From Lysobacterales bacterium (GTDB lineage Bacteria; Pseudomonadota; Gammaproteobacteria; Xanthomonadales; SZUA-5), in NCBI GenBank assembly GCA_022844165.1, contig JALHMH010000011.1, forward strand, positions 1 to 64,000: a DNA stretch of 64,000 nucleotides, read 5' to 3'. A model generated the notes under the pieces. The model made no database searches and was not told the origin of the DNA. It saw only the letters and a program-made list of their open reading frames with translations. The translations under genes were made by a program, and so were the position numbers. Every line of letters starts with the position of its first letter. Position 1 is the first letter of the stretch. Of the stretch, positions 17,545-26,484 are shown piece after piece.

Positions 17545-18006
17545 ATGCGTTCCACTTACGCCTTGGCCGGCCTGCTCGCGGCCTCTTCTGCACTTGCCGA
17601 AACCGAGTTCTCGTATGCGCATGTCGATGAAATCGATGGTGAGTTTTCGAAGGCATTTATTGCCAACTGGACGAAGCCCTGGCGCAAGATTGGCCCATTC
17701 GACGTCGAATGGGAAGTCATGTTTGGTGGCATTGCCGAGCGCGAAGTCGTCCGGCATCGCGGTGCGCTCGACCGCGTGTTTTTCCTGGCCGGTGGCATCC
17801 GCCAGAACTACAGAGGTTTCTTTCTGAGCAGCGCAGTGGCCGTGATCGACGACCAGAATGCCTTTTTGACCACGACGCATCAGTTCGTCTCTGGTGTGGG
17901 CTACGTGCATGGGCACTTTGTCATCGCGCTTCGGCACATCTCCAATGCAAATACCGGCGGCGAGAACCAGGGCGAGAACCTGCTCAGTGTCGGGTATCGC
18001 TGGTAG
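17545..18006 (+). CDS. PagL-like lipid A 3-O-deacylase (acyloxyacyl hydrolase)
   Basis: A 153-residue outer-membrane beta-barrel candidate with a signal peptide (cleavage near SALA-ET) and a C-terminal aromatic residue (GYRW). The segment RHISNANTGGENQGEN matches the PagL catalytic region, where His, Ser and a downstream Glu remove the 3-position acyl chain of lipid A. The His-to-Glu spacing is 13 here; I recall 14 in Pseudomonas PagL, so the assignment should be checked by alignment. Alternating strands such as HFVIALRHISNA fit a small barrel. It follows the M23 gene by 41 bases and is followed by a likely terminator. Confidence 0.7.
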   Translation: MRSTYALAGLLAASSALAETEFSYAHVDEIDGEFSKAFIANWTKPWRKIGPFDVEWEVMFGGIAEREVVRHRGALDRVFFLAGGIRQNYRGFFLSSAVAVIDDQNAFLTTTHQFVSGVGYVHGHFVIALRHISNANTGGENQGENLLSVGYRW

Positions 18007-18016
18007 GAATTTTCTG

Positions 18017-18036
18017 ACACGCACATGCGTGTTTTC
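18017..18036 (+). terminator. Likely intrinsic terminator
   Basis: Arms 18017-18022 and 18027-18032 form a 6-bp stem with a 4-base loop, running into TTTT just after the PagL-like stop codon at 18006. The position and short U-run suit the end of the coaX-M23-PagL transcript. Confidence 0.5.
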
Positions 18037-18142
18037 CTGACAAGAACTTGCGCGTTGCGCCGATGTTCCCGCGCGGGCGGTCTCCGTAGTGTTCACCTCA
18101 CCGGCGCATGGTGCGCCGGCACAAACCTAAGGAGAACACATC

Positions 18143-18424
18143 ATGCGTATGCTCAAATCCCTGCTGCTGGCCCTCGCACTGTCAATGCCGATGTTCGGCT
18201 TCGCTGCCGAGCCGGTGAACATCAACACGGCATCGGCCGCGGCGATCGCTGAGGCGCTGAACGGCGTCGGCGATGCGAAGGCCAAAGCGATTGTCGAACA
18301 TCGCGAGAAGAACGGTCCGTTCAAGAGCGCCGACGAACTGGTTAACGTCAAGGGTATCGGCCTCAAGACCGTCGAGAAGAACCGCGAGTTGATTCGCGTT
18401 GCGTCAGCGCCAGCGAAAGGCTGA
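18143..18424 (+). CDS. ComEA-like helix-hairpin-helix DNA-binding protein
   Basis: A 93-residue periplasmic protein: signal peptide (about 1-21, ending FGFA) followed by two helix-hairpin-helix motifs, EALNGVGDAKAKAIVEHR and LVNVKGIGLKTVEKNR, preceded by VNINTASA. This is the short ComEA form found in Gram-negative bacteria, which binds incoming double-stranded DNA without sequence specificity in natural transformation. The start has a strong TAAGGAG site. It is monocistronic; no comEC is in the window. Confidence 0.9.
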   Translation: MRMLKSLLLALALSMPMFGFAAEPVNINTASAAAIAEALNGVGDAKAKAIVEHREKNGPFKSADELVNVKGIGLKTVEKNRELIRVASAPAKG

Positions 18425-18436
18425 AGCACAGGCGGC

Positions 18437-19066
18437 TCAGCCCGGGGCAATCGCGGCGTACAGATTGTCTCGGGCTTGCTTTTCGAAGCGGTCCCGAAAC
18501 GGCTCGGTGCGATAGATCGATGCTCTGTTCAGAAATGACCTCAGCACCGAGCGCCGCTTCTGGCGGTACACGACGGTTGGGACGAACGCATATTCGCGGC
18601 GAATCTGCGCGTCGTATTCTGCAAAGCGCTGTGGTGAGGCCCCGAGGATCGAAAGGTCGATATCGACCAGCAGTTGAGGGTCTGGACCAGGCGGCATGGC
18701 TGTATGGACTGTCGCCAGGATCAACGCTTCAATGGTGTCGAGTTGCTCAGACGGCGCGCCAACCTCACCGAGCGCGGCCCGGGCCCAACTCGCGCTCAGC
18801 ACCTCGTTGTCCGAACGGCTCGGTTGGTAAATCGCGTCGTGGAACCACAATGCCACTTCAACCGCGCCGGGATCGCTGGCCAGCGCTGCGTATTCGTCGA
18901 ACAGAGCGAGGCACTCAGCCAGATGCTGTTGCGTGTGGTAGTGCCGCTCGGGGCGCGCATAAGCTCCCAATAGCTCGTCACGCAGAACCACGCCATCGCC
19001 CGGCAGAGCGAGTGCGCGCCATGCGCGTTGCCATGAGCGTGACCAGAGCGGATGATCGAAGTTCAC
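18437..19066 (-). CDS. HD-domain metal-dependent phosphohydrolase
   Basis: A 209-residue protein of the group described as predicted metal-dependent HD superfamily phosphohydrolase. Metal-site motifs are RHYHTQQHL near residue 37, ALWFHDAIY near residue 71, and a late VDIDLSILG. The substrate is not known. The start codon overlaps the stop of the upstream gene (ATGA), so it is translated together with the uncharacterised gene at 19063-19686. Confidence 0.82.
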   Translation of the reverse strand: MNFDHPLWSRSWQRAWRALALPGDGVVLRDELLGAYARPERHYHTQQHLAECLALFDEYAALASDPGAVEVALWFHDAIYQPSRSDNEVLSASWARAALGEVGAPSEQLDTIEALILATVHTAMPPGPDPQLLVDIDLSILGASPQRFAEYDAQIRREYAFVPTVVYRQKRRSVLRSFLNRASIYRTEPFRDRFEKQARDNLYAAIAPG

Positions 19067-19686
19067 TCCATCAGCATCTGTTTCTGCAGATCGGAAAGGA
19101 CCGGTTCTGGATCTGGTGCCCGATTCTCAAGTGAAAGCGCGGAGGTGTCGATCTTCGCGGGCCCGGCTTTAGGCGTCTTGTCGATCGGTCCGGTATCGGT
19201 CGCCAGGCTGATGCCGCTAAGATCAAAATGGCGCGGTTCTGGTTTCGCGAGATCGCCGATGGTCGCGCCCGGCGCCGCCAGGCTCAGCGCCGAAGTGTCG
19301 ATCTGCCGCTCAACGCGCGCTGGCGGCTCAATGATCTGCGCGCCGACGGGCGCCAGGGTCAGCGTGTCGGTTGTTGCCACCGGTCCGGGCGCAGCTGCCG
19401 GGGTAGGGGCGCTGGTCACGGAAACGGGGGGCGAAGGTGCAACCACGTCTGCTGTTTCGCCCATCACGGCCACCATAATGCCGGCGCCACGCAAGACCTC
19501 TTGATAACGCGCGGCGGCTTCTCTGCCCAGGCCCGTCTTGATCACTGTCTTCGGGGTATCGAGCATGTGATCGATACGCGTTGCATCGGTGCGGAACAAC
19601 TTTGCCAGATTGTCGCGCACGGCTGTTCGATCGAATCCGCTCAGGATCTTGCCGCGAAAGATGATCTGAAAAGTCGGCTCGCTCAT
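19063..19686 (-). CDS. Uncharacterised protein with repeated D-x-S-x-L-S-L motif
   Basis: A 207-residue protein I do not recognise by function. The first 70 residues form a compact domain ([21 protein letters not shown] ... [20 protein letters not shown]), a pattern seen at the start of several uncharacterised proteobacterial proteins. A proline/alanine-rich linker follows, then three copies of a short motif: [18 protein letters not shown] and IDTSALSLE. No signal peptide or membrane segment is visible, so it is probably cytosolic. The ATG at 19686 is chosen because the longer open frame beyond it lies opposite pgk. The gene is coupled to the HD hydrolase and divergent from pgk. Confidence 0.7.
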   Translation of the reverse strand: MSEPTFQIIFRGKILSGFDRTAVRDNLAKLFRTDATRIDHMLDTPKTVIKTGLGREAAARYQEVLRGAGIMVAVMGETADVVAPSPPVSVTSAPTPAAAPGPVATTDTLTLAPVGAQIIEPPARVERQIDTSALSLAAPGATIGDLAKPEPRHFDLSGISLATDTGPIDKTPKAGPAKIDTSALSLENRAPDPEPVLSDLQKQMLME

Positions 19687-19807
19687 GGGTTCCGCTCGGT
19701 ATGCCTGTTCCGTGAGCAGTATCCCGCACCGCCGCGCCAGCGTGAAGTGCGCAGGGCGTTCTTCCGCACGTATAGTGCTGTCCATTGTCGATGAGCTGAG
19801 GCTGACG

Positions 19808-20989
19808 ATGGATTTTCGACGCATGCAAGATGTCGATCTGCGAGACCGGCGCGTGTTGATCCGTGAGGATCTCAACGTGCCGATCAAAAACGGCGCGATC
19901 AGCAGCGATACACGGCTCGAAGCGGCGTGGCCTACGATCGCCGCGGCCGCAGCGGCAGGTGCGCGCGTGATGGTGGCCTCGCATCTGGGCCGCCCGAAAG
20001 AGGGTGCCTTCGACGCCAGCGCGTCGCTTGCGCCGGTTGCGGCGTGGCTCAGCGCCAGGGCCGGTCGCGAAATTCGTCTGGTACGCGACTGGTTAGGCGG
20101 CGTGGAGGTCGCGTCCGGCGAGATTGTGCTGCTGGAGAATGTGCGCTTCAATGTCGGCGAAGAAAACGATGACCCCGCGCTGGCACAGACGATGGCAGCA
20201 CTGTGCGACGTATTCGTCATGGACGCATTCGGTACGGCGCATCGGGCGCAGGCTTCAACCCATGGTGTCATTCGATACGCCAGGACGGCGTGTGCCGGGC
20301 CTTTGCTCGCTGCCGAACTCGATGCCCTGTCCCGCGCATTGTTGTCGCCAGCGCGGCCGCTGTTAGCCATCGTCGCTGGTTCCAAAGTGTCGACCAAATT
20401 GGAGTTGTTGGGCAATCTTGTGGAGCGCGTCGATCAGCTCATTGTCGGCGGCGGTATTGCGAACACCTTCATCGCTGCAGCAGGTTATGCGGTTGGCAAG
20501 TCATTGCATGAGCCCAACCTGCTCGATCAGGCCAGAACCATCGTCGCCAAGGCCACTGCGCGAGGCGCATCGATTCCGCTGCCATTGGATGTGGTTGCTG
20601 CCGGGGCATTTGCTGCCGATGCCGCGCACCGCGTATGCGCTATCGATGCGCTAGAAAGCGACGAGATGATATTGGACATTGGTCCTGCCACGGCCGCGCA
20701 CTACGCATCGTTGGTGCATGGCGCGGGGACCGTGGTGTGGAATGGACCGGTGGGTGTATTCGAAATGGACGCGTTTGGAGCGGGGACCAAAGCATTGGCA
20801 GAAGCGATCGCTGCGTCGAGCGCATTTTCAATCGCCGGCGGCGGGGATACGCTCGCGGCCATCGAAAAGTACGGTGTGGGAGATCGCATCGGCTACATTT
20901 CCACTGGCGGTGGTGCATTTCTGGAATTCCTGGAGGGCAAAGAACTGCCCGCCGTGGCGGCGCTCAAGGCGGTGGCGAGTCCGGGCTAG
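19808..20989 (+). CDS. pgk: Phosphoglycerate kinase
   Basis: Glycolytic enzyme that moves the acyl phosphate of 1,3-bisphosphoglycerate to ADP. The 393-residue length is normal. Visible family segments are [64 protein letters not shown] and [12 protein letters not shown] with the late [13 protein letters not shown]. The ATG at 19808 has a GAGG-type site. Common neighbours such as gap or pyk are absent. The stop codon shares a CTAG palindrome with the stop of the convergent penicillin acylase gene. Confidence 0.96.
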   Translation: MDFRRMQDVDLRDRRVLIREDLNVPIKNGAISSDTRLEAAWPTIAAAAAAGARVMVASHLGRPKEGAFDASASLAPVAAWLSARAGREIRLVRDWLGGVEVASGEIVLLENVRFNVGEENDDPALAQTMAALCDVFVMDAFGTAHRAQASTHGVIRYARTACAGPLLAAELDALSRALLSPARPLLAIVAGSKVSTKLELLGNLVERVDQLIVGGGIANTFIAAAGYAVGKSLHEPNLLDQARTIVAKATARGASIPLPLDVVAAGAFAADAAHRVCAIDALESDEMILDIGPATAAHYASLVHGAGTVVWNGPVGVFEMDAFGAGTKALAEAIAASSAFSIAGGGDTLAAIEKYGVGDRIGYISTGGGAFLEFLEGKELPAVAALKAVASPG

Positions 20990-23235
20990 CCCCGCGGCCG
21001 CAACCGCAAGGTGTGCCGGGTCGGGCCTGCGAGCAACGGCGAAGCCCTGCCTGTTGACCAGTCCTCATGCCCTGCGCCATAAAACGGCGAAAGTGGATGA
21101 CCGCTCTGGCCGCCGGGCATATGAAAAATCGCCTGATCTTCGCGGCCCGGCGACACTACAAGGCGCTGGCTTGCGCCGAAGGCCGGGCCCTGCACACGCG
21201 GCATGTATTGGTCGCCGGGTAAGGTCTGGCTCGGCATATCGAGTAGCCAGGCAAGGCCGGGGAGGGCACCACTCAGCGGATGCCGAATCTGCGTTGCATT
21301 CTGATCGCCCCAGGTCGCCTGGCCTCGCGCTTCTCGAATGCGCTGGTCCAGTTCCACATCGTGCGCTGCAGTACGCAACAGCTCACCCCAAGATGCAAAG
21401 TTCCGGGCCAACAAATGCCGGGGTTGTTCCTCAAGCGCTTGTTCGACGGCGCTCTCCAGATGCGGCAGGCTCGGCCAGGACCACTGTTTGTCCAGGGCTC
21501 TGAGTGGTGCTTCGAACTGCGCCAGGAACAGCTTGTGTACACGCAACCGGAAGGCGCGAACAACCCGATAGGCGCGGCTTGTTGGATTTGCCCTTCCATC
21601 CCAGTCATTAAGTGCTTGCCGCAGGTTGGCAAAGTCGTCTGGGTTGTTGTTTAGAACCGACAGCAGACGCACTCTCCAGTGATTGAGGAACAACGCACGA
21701 TCGTCCAGTTGAATCGCCAACAGATCGCTCTCCGCAAACAGGCTCTTCGCCATCAGGCCATCGCGGATCTGTGCGGCTCTGGCGCCAATCGTATAGCCGC
21801 CATCGCCGATGGCGACCAATGCCTCGCCGTCAACGACGCGCGCATTGGCCGACCAAAGACGCGAGAACGCCGGGGAGGTCAGGCTCGGCGCTGTCTCCAG
21901 GAAGGTGTGTGGATCGCTGTCGCGTTTCGGCAGGCGTCCTGCCGGTGTCCAGGCTATCGTCCCGAAACGATCGGCGATCAGCGCGTTTTGCACCGGCATG
22001 CCCGCTGCGTTGAAAGTCCGAATTGCGGATTCCACATCGCGCGCATTCTCGATATCGATCAAGTGCATATTGACCGCCTCTGGCGAATGCGCCGTCCAGC
22101 GAAGTGCCAGTGGCGATCCGTCGCTGGCGATTTCAGTCACTGGCCCGTTTCGCGTCACGCGAATATCTATCGTCACCGGGTCCTCACCGCGAACCAGAAT
22201 GGTCTCGCGGAACAACTGGGCATCGCCAAGGACGACGGGCACGAAATCGAGCCAATCGCCATAACTATTGGTGAATCCCCAGGCGACATCGCCATTGCTG
22301 CCAACGACGACGGCAGGCGTGCCAGGCAAGGTCACGCCGACGACGCGGCGGCCGTCGATATGCAATTGGGCGCGAAACCAGATGTTCGGAACCCGCAAGC
22401 CCAGGTGCATATCGTTGGCCAGCAGCGCGCCACCATGGGTTGTGAGTGCGCCGACGACGGCGAAGTTGTTGCTGCCGATGCCCTCGCTGGCTGGCATCGC
22501 ATCGCCCGGAGGCAGCCGGACTTCCGTCGAGGACAGATCGAGATCCGAAGGCGAGGGCAGTGCAGCTGCCGGCAACCTGTCGCCCCGGATCGGCGCATCC
22601 CACCGCGATCCGGGTTGTGTCAGCCACGCAAAAACCGCTGGCGGCAGTGCATGCTGCATTCGCTCAAGCTTCAGTTCGCGGCTGTTGCTGGCATCCTGCA
22701 AATTGAAGAACATCGCCATTGCTGCCAAAAGTGAGTCTTCGATACGCCACGGCTCTGGGGATTGGCGAAGCAGGGCATAAGCGAATGGCCGCGCGCTGAG
22801 CGCCTCAAGGCCGGCATTCACGCCATCGACGTAACGTTGCAAGGTGCCACGATGTTGATCCGTCAGTGCCGCCAGATAATCACTGCTGCGCGCTCGAAAG
22901 CGATGTGCTCGGGCGCTTTTGTCGATTTCGAGTGCAGCATTGCCGAACAGCGCAGCCAGCTCGCCCGCAGCGCGCCGGCGCAACAAGTCCATTTCAAAGT
23001 AGCGCTCCTGAGCGTGCACATATCCCAGCGCATAACTGGCATCGTCTCGCGATGCGGCGTGGATCGAAACCGTGCCTTGCGCATCGCGCTCAATCCGCAC
23101 TTCGCTGTCGACACTCGCAAGAACGTCTCCATCCAGCGCTGGCAGGCTGGCGTGCAGCAGCAACCAGGCGCCGAGTATTGTGACGATCGCCGCAATCACC
23201 AAAATGGCGACGGCGCGCTTCAGCCAGCGCATCAT
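20986..23235 (-). CDS. Penicillin acylase family protein (Ntn hydrolase)
   Basis: A 749-residue precursor of the penicillin G acylase family, which self-cleaves into alpha and beta chains and hydrolyses amide bonds of penicillins or acyl-homoserine lactones. The autocatalytic site is visible as [10 protein letters not shown]: Gly254-Ser255, with Ser255 becoming the N-terminal nucleophile. The alpha part has [16 protein letters not shown] and the beta part [14 protein letters not shown]. An N-terminal hydrophobic segment (about 8-28) exports or anchors it. It overlaps the FmdB gene by 4 bases (ATGA) and meets pgk tail to tail. Substrate unknown; quorum-signal degradation is one possibility. 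Confidence 0.9.
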   Translation of the reverse strand: MMRWLKRAVAILVIAAIVTILGAWLLLHASLPALDGDVLASVDSEVRIERDAQGTVSIHAASRDDASYALGYVHAQERYFEMDLLRRRAAGELAALFGNAALEIDKSARAHRFRARSSDYLAALTDQHRGTLQRYVDGVNAGLEALSARPFAYALLRQSPEPWRIEDSLLAAMAMFFNLQDASNSRELKLERMQHALPPAVFAWLTQPGSRWDAPIRGDRLPAAALPSPSDLDLSSTEVRLPPGDAMPASEGIGSNNFAVVGALTTHGGALLANDMHLGLRVPNIWFRAQLHIDGRRVVGVTLPGTPAVVVGSNGDVAWGFTNSYGDWLDFVPVVLGDAQLFRETILVRGEDPVTIDIRVTRNGPVTEIASDGSPLALRWTAHSPEAVNMHLIDIENARDVESAIRTFNAAGMPVQNALIADRFGTIAWTPAGRLPKRDSDPHTFLETAPSLTSPAFSRLWSANARVVDGEALVAIGDGGYTIGARAAQIRDGLMAKSLFAESDLLAIQLDDRALFLNHWRVRLLSVLNNNPDDFANLRQALNDWDGRANPTSRAYRVVRAFRLRVHKLFLAQFEAPLRALDKQWSWPSLPHLESAVEQALEEQPRHLLARNFASWGELLRTAAHDVELDQRIREARGQATWGDQNATQIRHPLSGALPGLAWLLDMPSQTLPGDQYMPRVQGPAFGASQRLVVSPGREDQAIFHMPGGQSGHPLSPFYGAGHEDWSTGRASPLLAGPTRHTLRLRPRG

Positions 23236-23525
23236 TTGCCGTCGTCGCTGATGTAGCGCGGCCCGTCTCCTGCAGTCTTCTCATACACACCACCGCCGAC
23301 CTTCTTGTACTGCGTGAACCCGCGGCTTGCGAAGTGGTTTTCCTTCAACAAGTGGGCGTTTCCACCGACCACCGAGACTTTCGAGATGACTCGGACAACC
23401 GGGCTTGCGCACACGGGACAGGCGCTCAACTCCGCGTCGCTGATTTTCGCCAGCACCTCGAATCCGGATTCGCAATGCGAGCAGCTTTGCGCGATGTTGC
23501 TGGCACGATATTCGTATATGGGCAT
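23232..23525 (-). CDS. FmdB-type zinc ribbon protein
   Basis: A 97-residue protein whose N-terminus is the FmdB-like zinc ribbon: MPIYEYRA, then CSHC and CPVC pairs about 20 residues apart that would bind one zinc ion. The rest is short and polar. Function of the family is poorly known; members are proposed regulatory or scaffold proteins. The start at 23525 fits the family; a longer frame to 23609 has no supporting site. Its stop overlaps the start of the penicillin acylase gene, which suggests co-translation. Confidence 0.85.
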   Translation of the reverse strand: MPIYEYRASNIAQSCSHCESGFEVLAKISDAELSACPVCASPVVRVISKVSVVGGNAHLLKENHFASRGFTQYKKVGGGVYEKTAGDGPRYISDDGK

Positions 23526-23719
23526 CGGCGGTCGGGTTCTGACGGGTTCATACAGTGTACCGGTTGACCCAATCGAATGCGCTCCGGACACGGGCAAATT
23601 GAGGCTCAACAGGGCGCTCCGAAGCTGATCAGAGGTTCCCCCGGCGCCGTTCGCCTATAACAAGATTGCACGAGCAGCCGACGGCGAAGCCACGGCATGG
23701 GCCTCGCCATCAGTGTGAA

Positions 23720-25480
23720 CTACTCGCGATAACGTAGCGCCAGCCGCCATTGACGTCCAGGGGTCGCAAAGCCGCTCGCCAGTTGGTATTCCTCGTCGGC
23801 GGCATTCGTCAAACCGGTCTCCAGAGACCAGTGCGAATCGAACGCATAGCTGGCGCGAAGATCAAGCGTCGCAAAGCCATCCAGCGGGCCATCGAAATCG
23901 AAACGTTCGTTGGCATAACCGAGGCTGGCACCAACGCTGAAGTCACTGTCGATCAGGTAGTCGATGCTCGCGTTGAGCTTCCGTTTTGCGCGGCGCAGAA
24001 GCTGCGTATTACGCGACAGGTCAACCGGATTCTGCAAAGTGGCGTTGATGTTCCAGCGCCACGTGTCGCCGCCGGAGGCGTTCAGTTCCAACCCCTTGAT
24101 GCGTGCCCGGCGAACGTTGATCGCCTGGCTGCGTACGCCGGCGAAGGCAATCAAATCGTCGATGTTGTTTGTGAACGCCCGTGCTCGCCAGTGCCACGCG
24201 ACCAGATCGCCGTCGGCGCCAATCTCAAGCATTCGCGACCGTTCCGGTGCGAGAGTCGGATTGCCGGCAAAAAAACCGCCGAAGCCCGGCGAAAACAACT
24301 CATTGAAATGCGGTGCGCGAAAACCCTCGCCGACGCTCAGCAATGTTCGCCAACTTTCGCCGGTCTGCCATGACCACGCAAGCTGACCACTGGTTTCGCC
24401 GCCGAAACCAGAAATGCGATCGTAACGCGCGGCGGCCTCCAGACGGTGCGCTCCGAATTCGCCCTGCCATTGACCAAAGGCGCCTCGCTGCCAGCGCCGG
24501 CGGTCGAAAACTGCGTCGCCAAGGAGATCGGCGTTGAGGCCGCGCTCGCGGTTGAGAGCAACGCCGAATTGCCAGCGCTGCGATTCGCTGGTCTGTACTT
24601 GATGCAACCAGTCGAAGGTCTCGCGATCGGTGCTGAATACCGAAAAGAACGCCGGCGTTGTCAGGTCGTCGCGCGCGGAGGCGAACGCCAAACGCTGGCT
24701 GTAGCTATCGCTGGCAAAAAACTCGGCGCTCAGTTGCGCTTGTCGCTGTTCGATCTGCGATCGGCCTTGATCAAACTCGACGTCACCATCGCTGCCAGTC
24801 ACGAGGCCAGAGAACAACAGGCGATCGCCCGGCGCGAAACGCCCCTGCGCAGCGACGGAGCTGCGGCGCAAGCCGTCGTCATCGGGGTCGAAACTGAAAT
24901 TGTCCGGCGTGCTGGCATTGTAACCTTCGACGTTGCGCCGCTCGGCACTGACGCTAAGGCCATTGGCCGCATCGCCGAAGCCAAGGCTCACGGCGCCGCC
25001 GGTTTCGCCATCGGCTGCGGCGGTCAATGAGGCACGTGCGCCAGCGTCGCGGCGCGTAAAAAACTGGATCACGCCGCCGATCGCGTCTGAGCCATAGATC
25101 GCGGCACGCGGACCGCGCACCAGTTCGATGCGATCGATCAACTCGACGGGCAGTTGTTCGAAAGCGTATGCCCCGGTTGTCGCGCTGGCGACCCGCACGC
25201 CATCGATCAGTACCAGCGCATGATTCGAATTGCTGCCGCGCAAGAACACACTGGTCGACGCACCGGGCCCGCCGGTGCGGGCCACATCCACGCCGGGCAA
25301 TTGTCGGAGCACATCCATCACATCGTGCGCCTGCAGTCGATCCAGGTCATCACGCGTCACCACATCGACGCTGGCGAGCACGCGATCGACCGACTCCGGC
25401 CAGCGCGAAGCGCTGCTGATCACCGGCGGTTGTTCGCTGGCAGCGAAGGAAAGTTGAATAGCCAAAGCAAGAGAGAACAT
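23720..25480 (-). CDS. btuB: TonB-dependent vitamin B12 receptor
   Basis: Outer-membrane TonB-dependent receptor of about 586 residues. The plug domain begins near VDVVTRDDLDRLQAHDV and contains VFLRGSNSNHALVLIDGVRV and the GGVIQFFTRR end. A 22-stranded barrel follows, ending in an aromatic-rich strand (WRLALRYRE). The cobalamin riboswitch immediately upstream identifies the ligand as a cobalamin. The ATG at 25480 gives a compact signal peptide (MFSLALAIQLSFA) and has GGAG 9 bases upstream, so it is preferred over in-frame starts at 25528 and 25579. No btuFCD transport genes follow in the window. Confidence 0.93.
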   Translation of the reverse strand: MFSLALAIQLSFAASEQPPVISSASRWPESVDRVLASVDVVTRDDLDRLQAHDVMDVLRQLPGVDVARTGGPGASTSVFLRGSNSNHALVLIDGVRVASATTGAYAFEQLPVELIDRIELVRGPRAAIYGSDAIGGVIQFFTRRDAGARASLTAAADGETGGAVSLGFGDAANGLSVSAERRNVEGYNASTPDNFSFDPDDDGLRRSSVAAQGRFAPGDRLLFSGLVTGSDGDVEFDQGRSQIEQRQAQLSAEFFASDSYSQRLAFASARDDLTTPAFFSVFSTDRETFDWLHQVQTSESQRWQFGVALNRERGLNADLLGDAVFDRRRWQRGAFGQWQGEFGAHRLEAAARYDRISGFGGETSGQLAWSWQTGESWRTLLSVGEGFRAPHFNELFSPGFGGFFAGNPTLAPERSRMLEIGADGDLVAWHWRARAFTNNIDDLIAFAGVRSQAINVRRARIKGLELNASGGDTWRWNINATLQNPVDLSRNTQLLRRAKRKLNASIDYLIDSDFSVGASLGYANERFDFDGPLDGFATLDLRASYAFDSHWSLETGLTNAADEEYQLASGFATPGRQWRLALRYRE

Positions 25481-25497
25481 CGATAAGCTCCATGGTT

Positions 25498-25517
25498 GAT
25501 TCACACACCCGTGAATC
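25498..25517 (-). promoter_or_regulatory. btuB: Hairpin between B12 riboswitch and btuB start
   Basis: The arms gtgaatc (25511-25517) and gattcac (25498-25504) form a perfect 7-bp stem with a 6-base loop, ending a few bases before the btuB ribosome-binding site. It lies between the riboswitch aptamer and the start codon, where an expression platform controlling translation would be expected. The regulatory role is inferred. Confidence 0.4.
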
Positions 25518-25604
25518 AGGACCGACATGGAGCGGCCGCGCGATGTGCGCAGTTGTGTCGAATACGCCAGGCTGCCCACCGCAGCATGTCGGTCCCGATC
25601 GTCC

Positions 25605-25770
25605 TTAAGGCCGGTCTCCGGGCTTGCAGGCTGCGCTGATGCGCGATCGATTCGCCTTCCCGCGACATTCGCAGTGGACTATGAATCGACTTTGGCTTGC
25701 TTACCGTTGCGGGGGCAGCGTCCGTTTTCCACGGACTTCCCGTTTCACTCACCTGGGTGAGCACCTTAAG
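25605..25770 (-). promoter_or_regulatory. Cobalamin (AdoCbl) riboswitch
   Basis: Read on the minus strand, the conserved elements of the B12 riboswitch occur in order: GGTG near 25768, GTGAAACGGGAA, the core GCCCCCGCAACGGTAAGC, AGTCCACTGCGAATGTCGCG, and the B12 box AAGCCCGGAGACCGGCC near 25609-25626. In this RNA class cobalamin binding sequesters the downstream translation start or terminates transcription, lowering receptor synthesis when B12 is plentiful. It precedes btuB by about 125 bases. Confidence 0.95.
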
Positions 25771-25950
25771 GTGCGTGGACAATACGCGAATTCGCAGGGC
25801 CGAAAGCCGCATGCTTCACGCGATAGGCGCGCAATGTGTGTCAAAGGGCTGGTTCAGAAGGGAAATTTCTTGGCAATCGACGGCATTCCGACTTGTTCGC
25901 ATCCGTTCAGATATGCACAATGTGCGCTATAGAGTGATGGAGTGGCCCGG

Positions 25951-26463
25951 ATGATCGATCCGGATGGCTATAGACCCAATGTAGGCATCGTGCTGATGCA
26001 CGACGATGGCCGGGTTTTTTGGGCGCGCCGCGTGCGGCGCGACGGCTGGCAGTTTCCGCAAGGCGGAATGAACAGCGATGAGACGCCAGAAGAGGCGATG
26101 TATCGCGAACTGCACGAAGAAACGGGGCTGCTGCCAGACCATGTCCAGGTGCTCAGCGCTACGCCGGGCTGGTTGCGGTATCGGTTGCCACGCCATTGCG
26201 TGCGCACGAATGTACGGCCCGTCTGTATCGGTCAAAAGCAAGTGTGGTTTTTGTTGCGCTTGACCGCAGACGAGGCCAACGTGCGGTTGGATTTGTGCGA
26301 ACACCCTGAATTCGACCTGTGGCGCTGGGTTGAGTTTTGGTATCCCTTGCAGCATGTGGTGAGTTTCAAGCGAGGTGTTTACGAGCGCGCACTGAAACAC
26401 CTCGCGCCTGCCGCAAAGCGTATTGTCGATGTGGAAGTATCGACGTCTGATTCGGTGCCGTAA
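25951..26463 (+). CDS. rppH: RNA pyrophosphohydrolase
   Basis: Nudix hydrolase that removes pyrophosphate from the 5' end of triphosphorylated mRNA and so starts RNase E-dependent decay. The 170-residue protein starts with the family signature [15 protein letters not shown] and has [20 protein letters not shown] followed by HEETGL, the Nudix box (catalytic RELHEE at 52-57). The ATG at 25951 matches the conserved N-terminus and has GGAG upstream; a GTG at 25942 is less likely. It is divergent from the B12 riboswitch-btuB unit. Confidence 0.95.
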   Translation: MIDPDGYRPNVGIVLMHDDGRVFWARRVRRDGWQFPQGGMNSDETPEEAMYRELHEETGLLPDHVQVLSATPGWLRYRLPRHCVRTNVRPVCIGQKQVWFLLRLTADEANVRLDLCEHPEFDLWRWVEFWYPLQHVVSFKRGVYERALKHLAPAAKRIVDVEVSTSDSVP

Positions 26464-26484
26464 TCTTGCCTGGTATCGGCAAAA

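Noticed and set aside
19687..20415. Minus-strand open frame extending the 19063-19686 gene to about 450 residues
   Set aside because: The extension lies opposite pgk, has no domain, and the good start [12 protein letters not shown] at 19686 begins the recognisable part.
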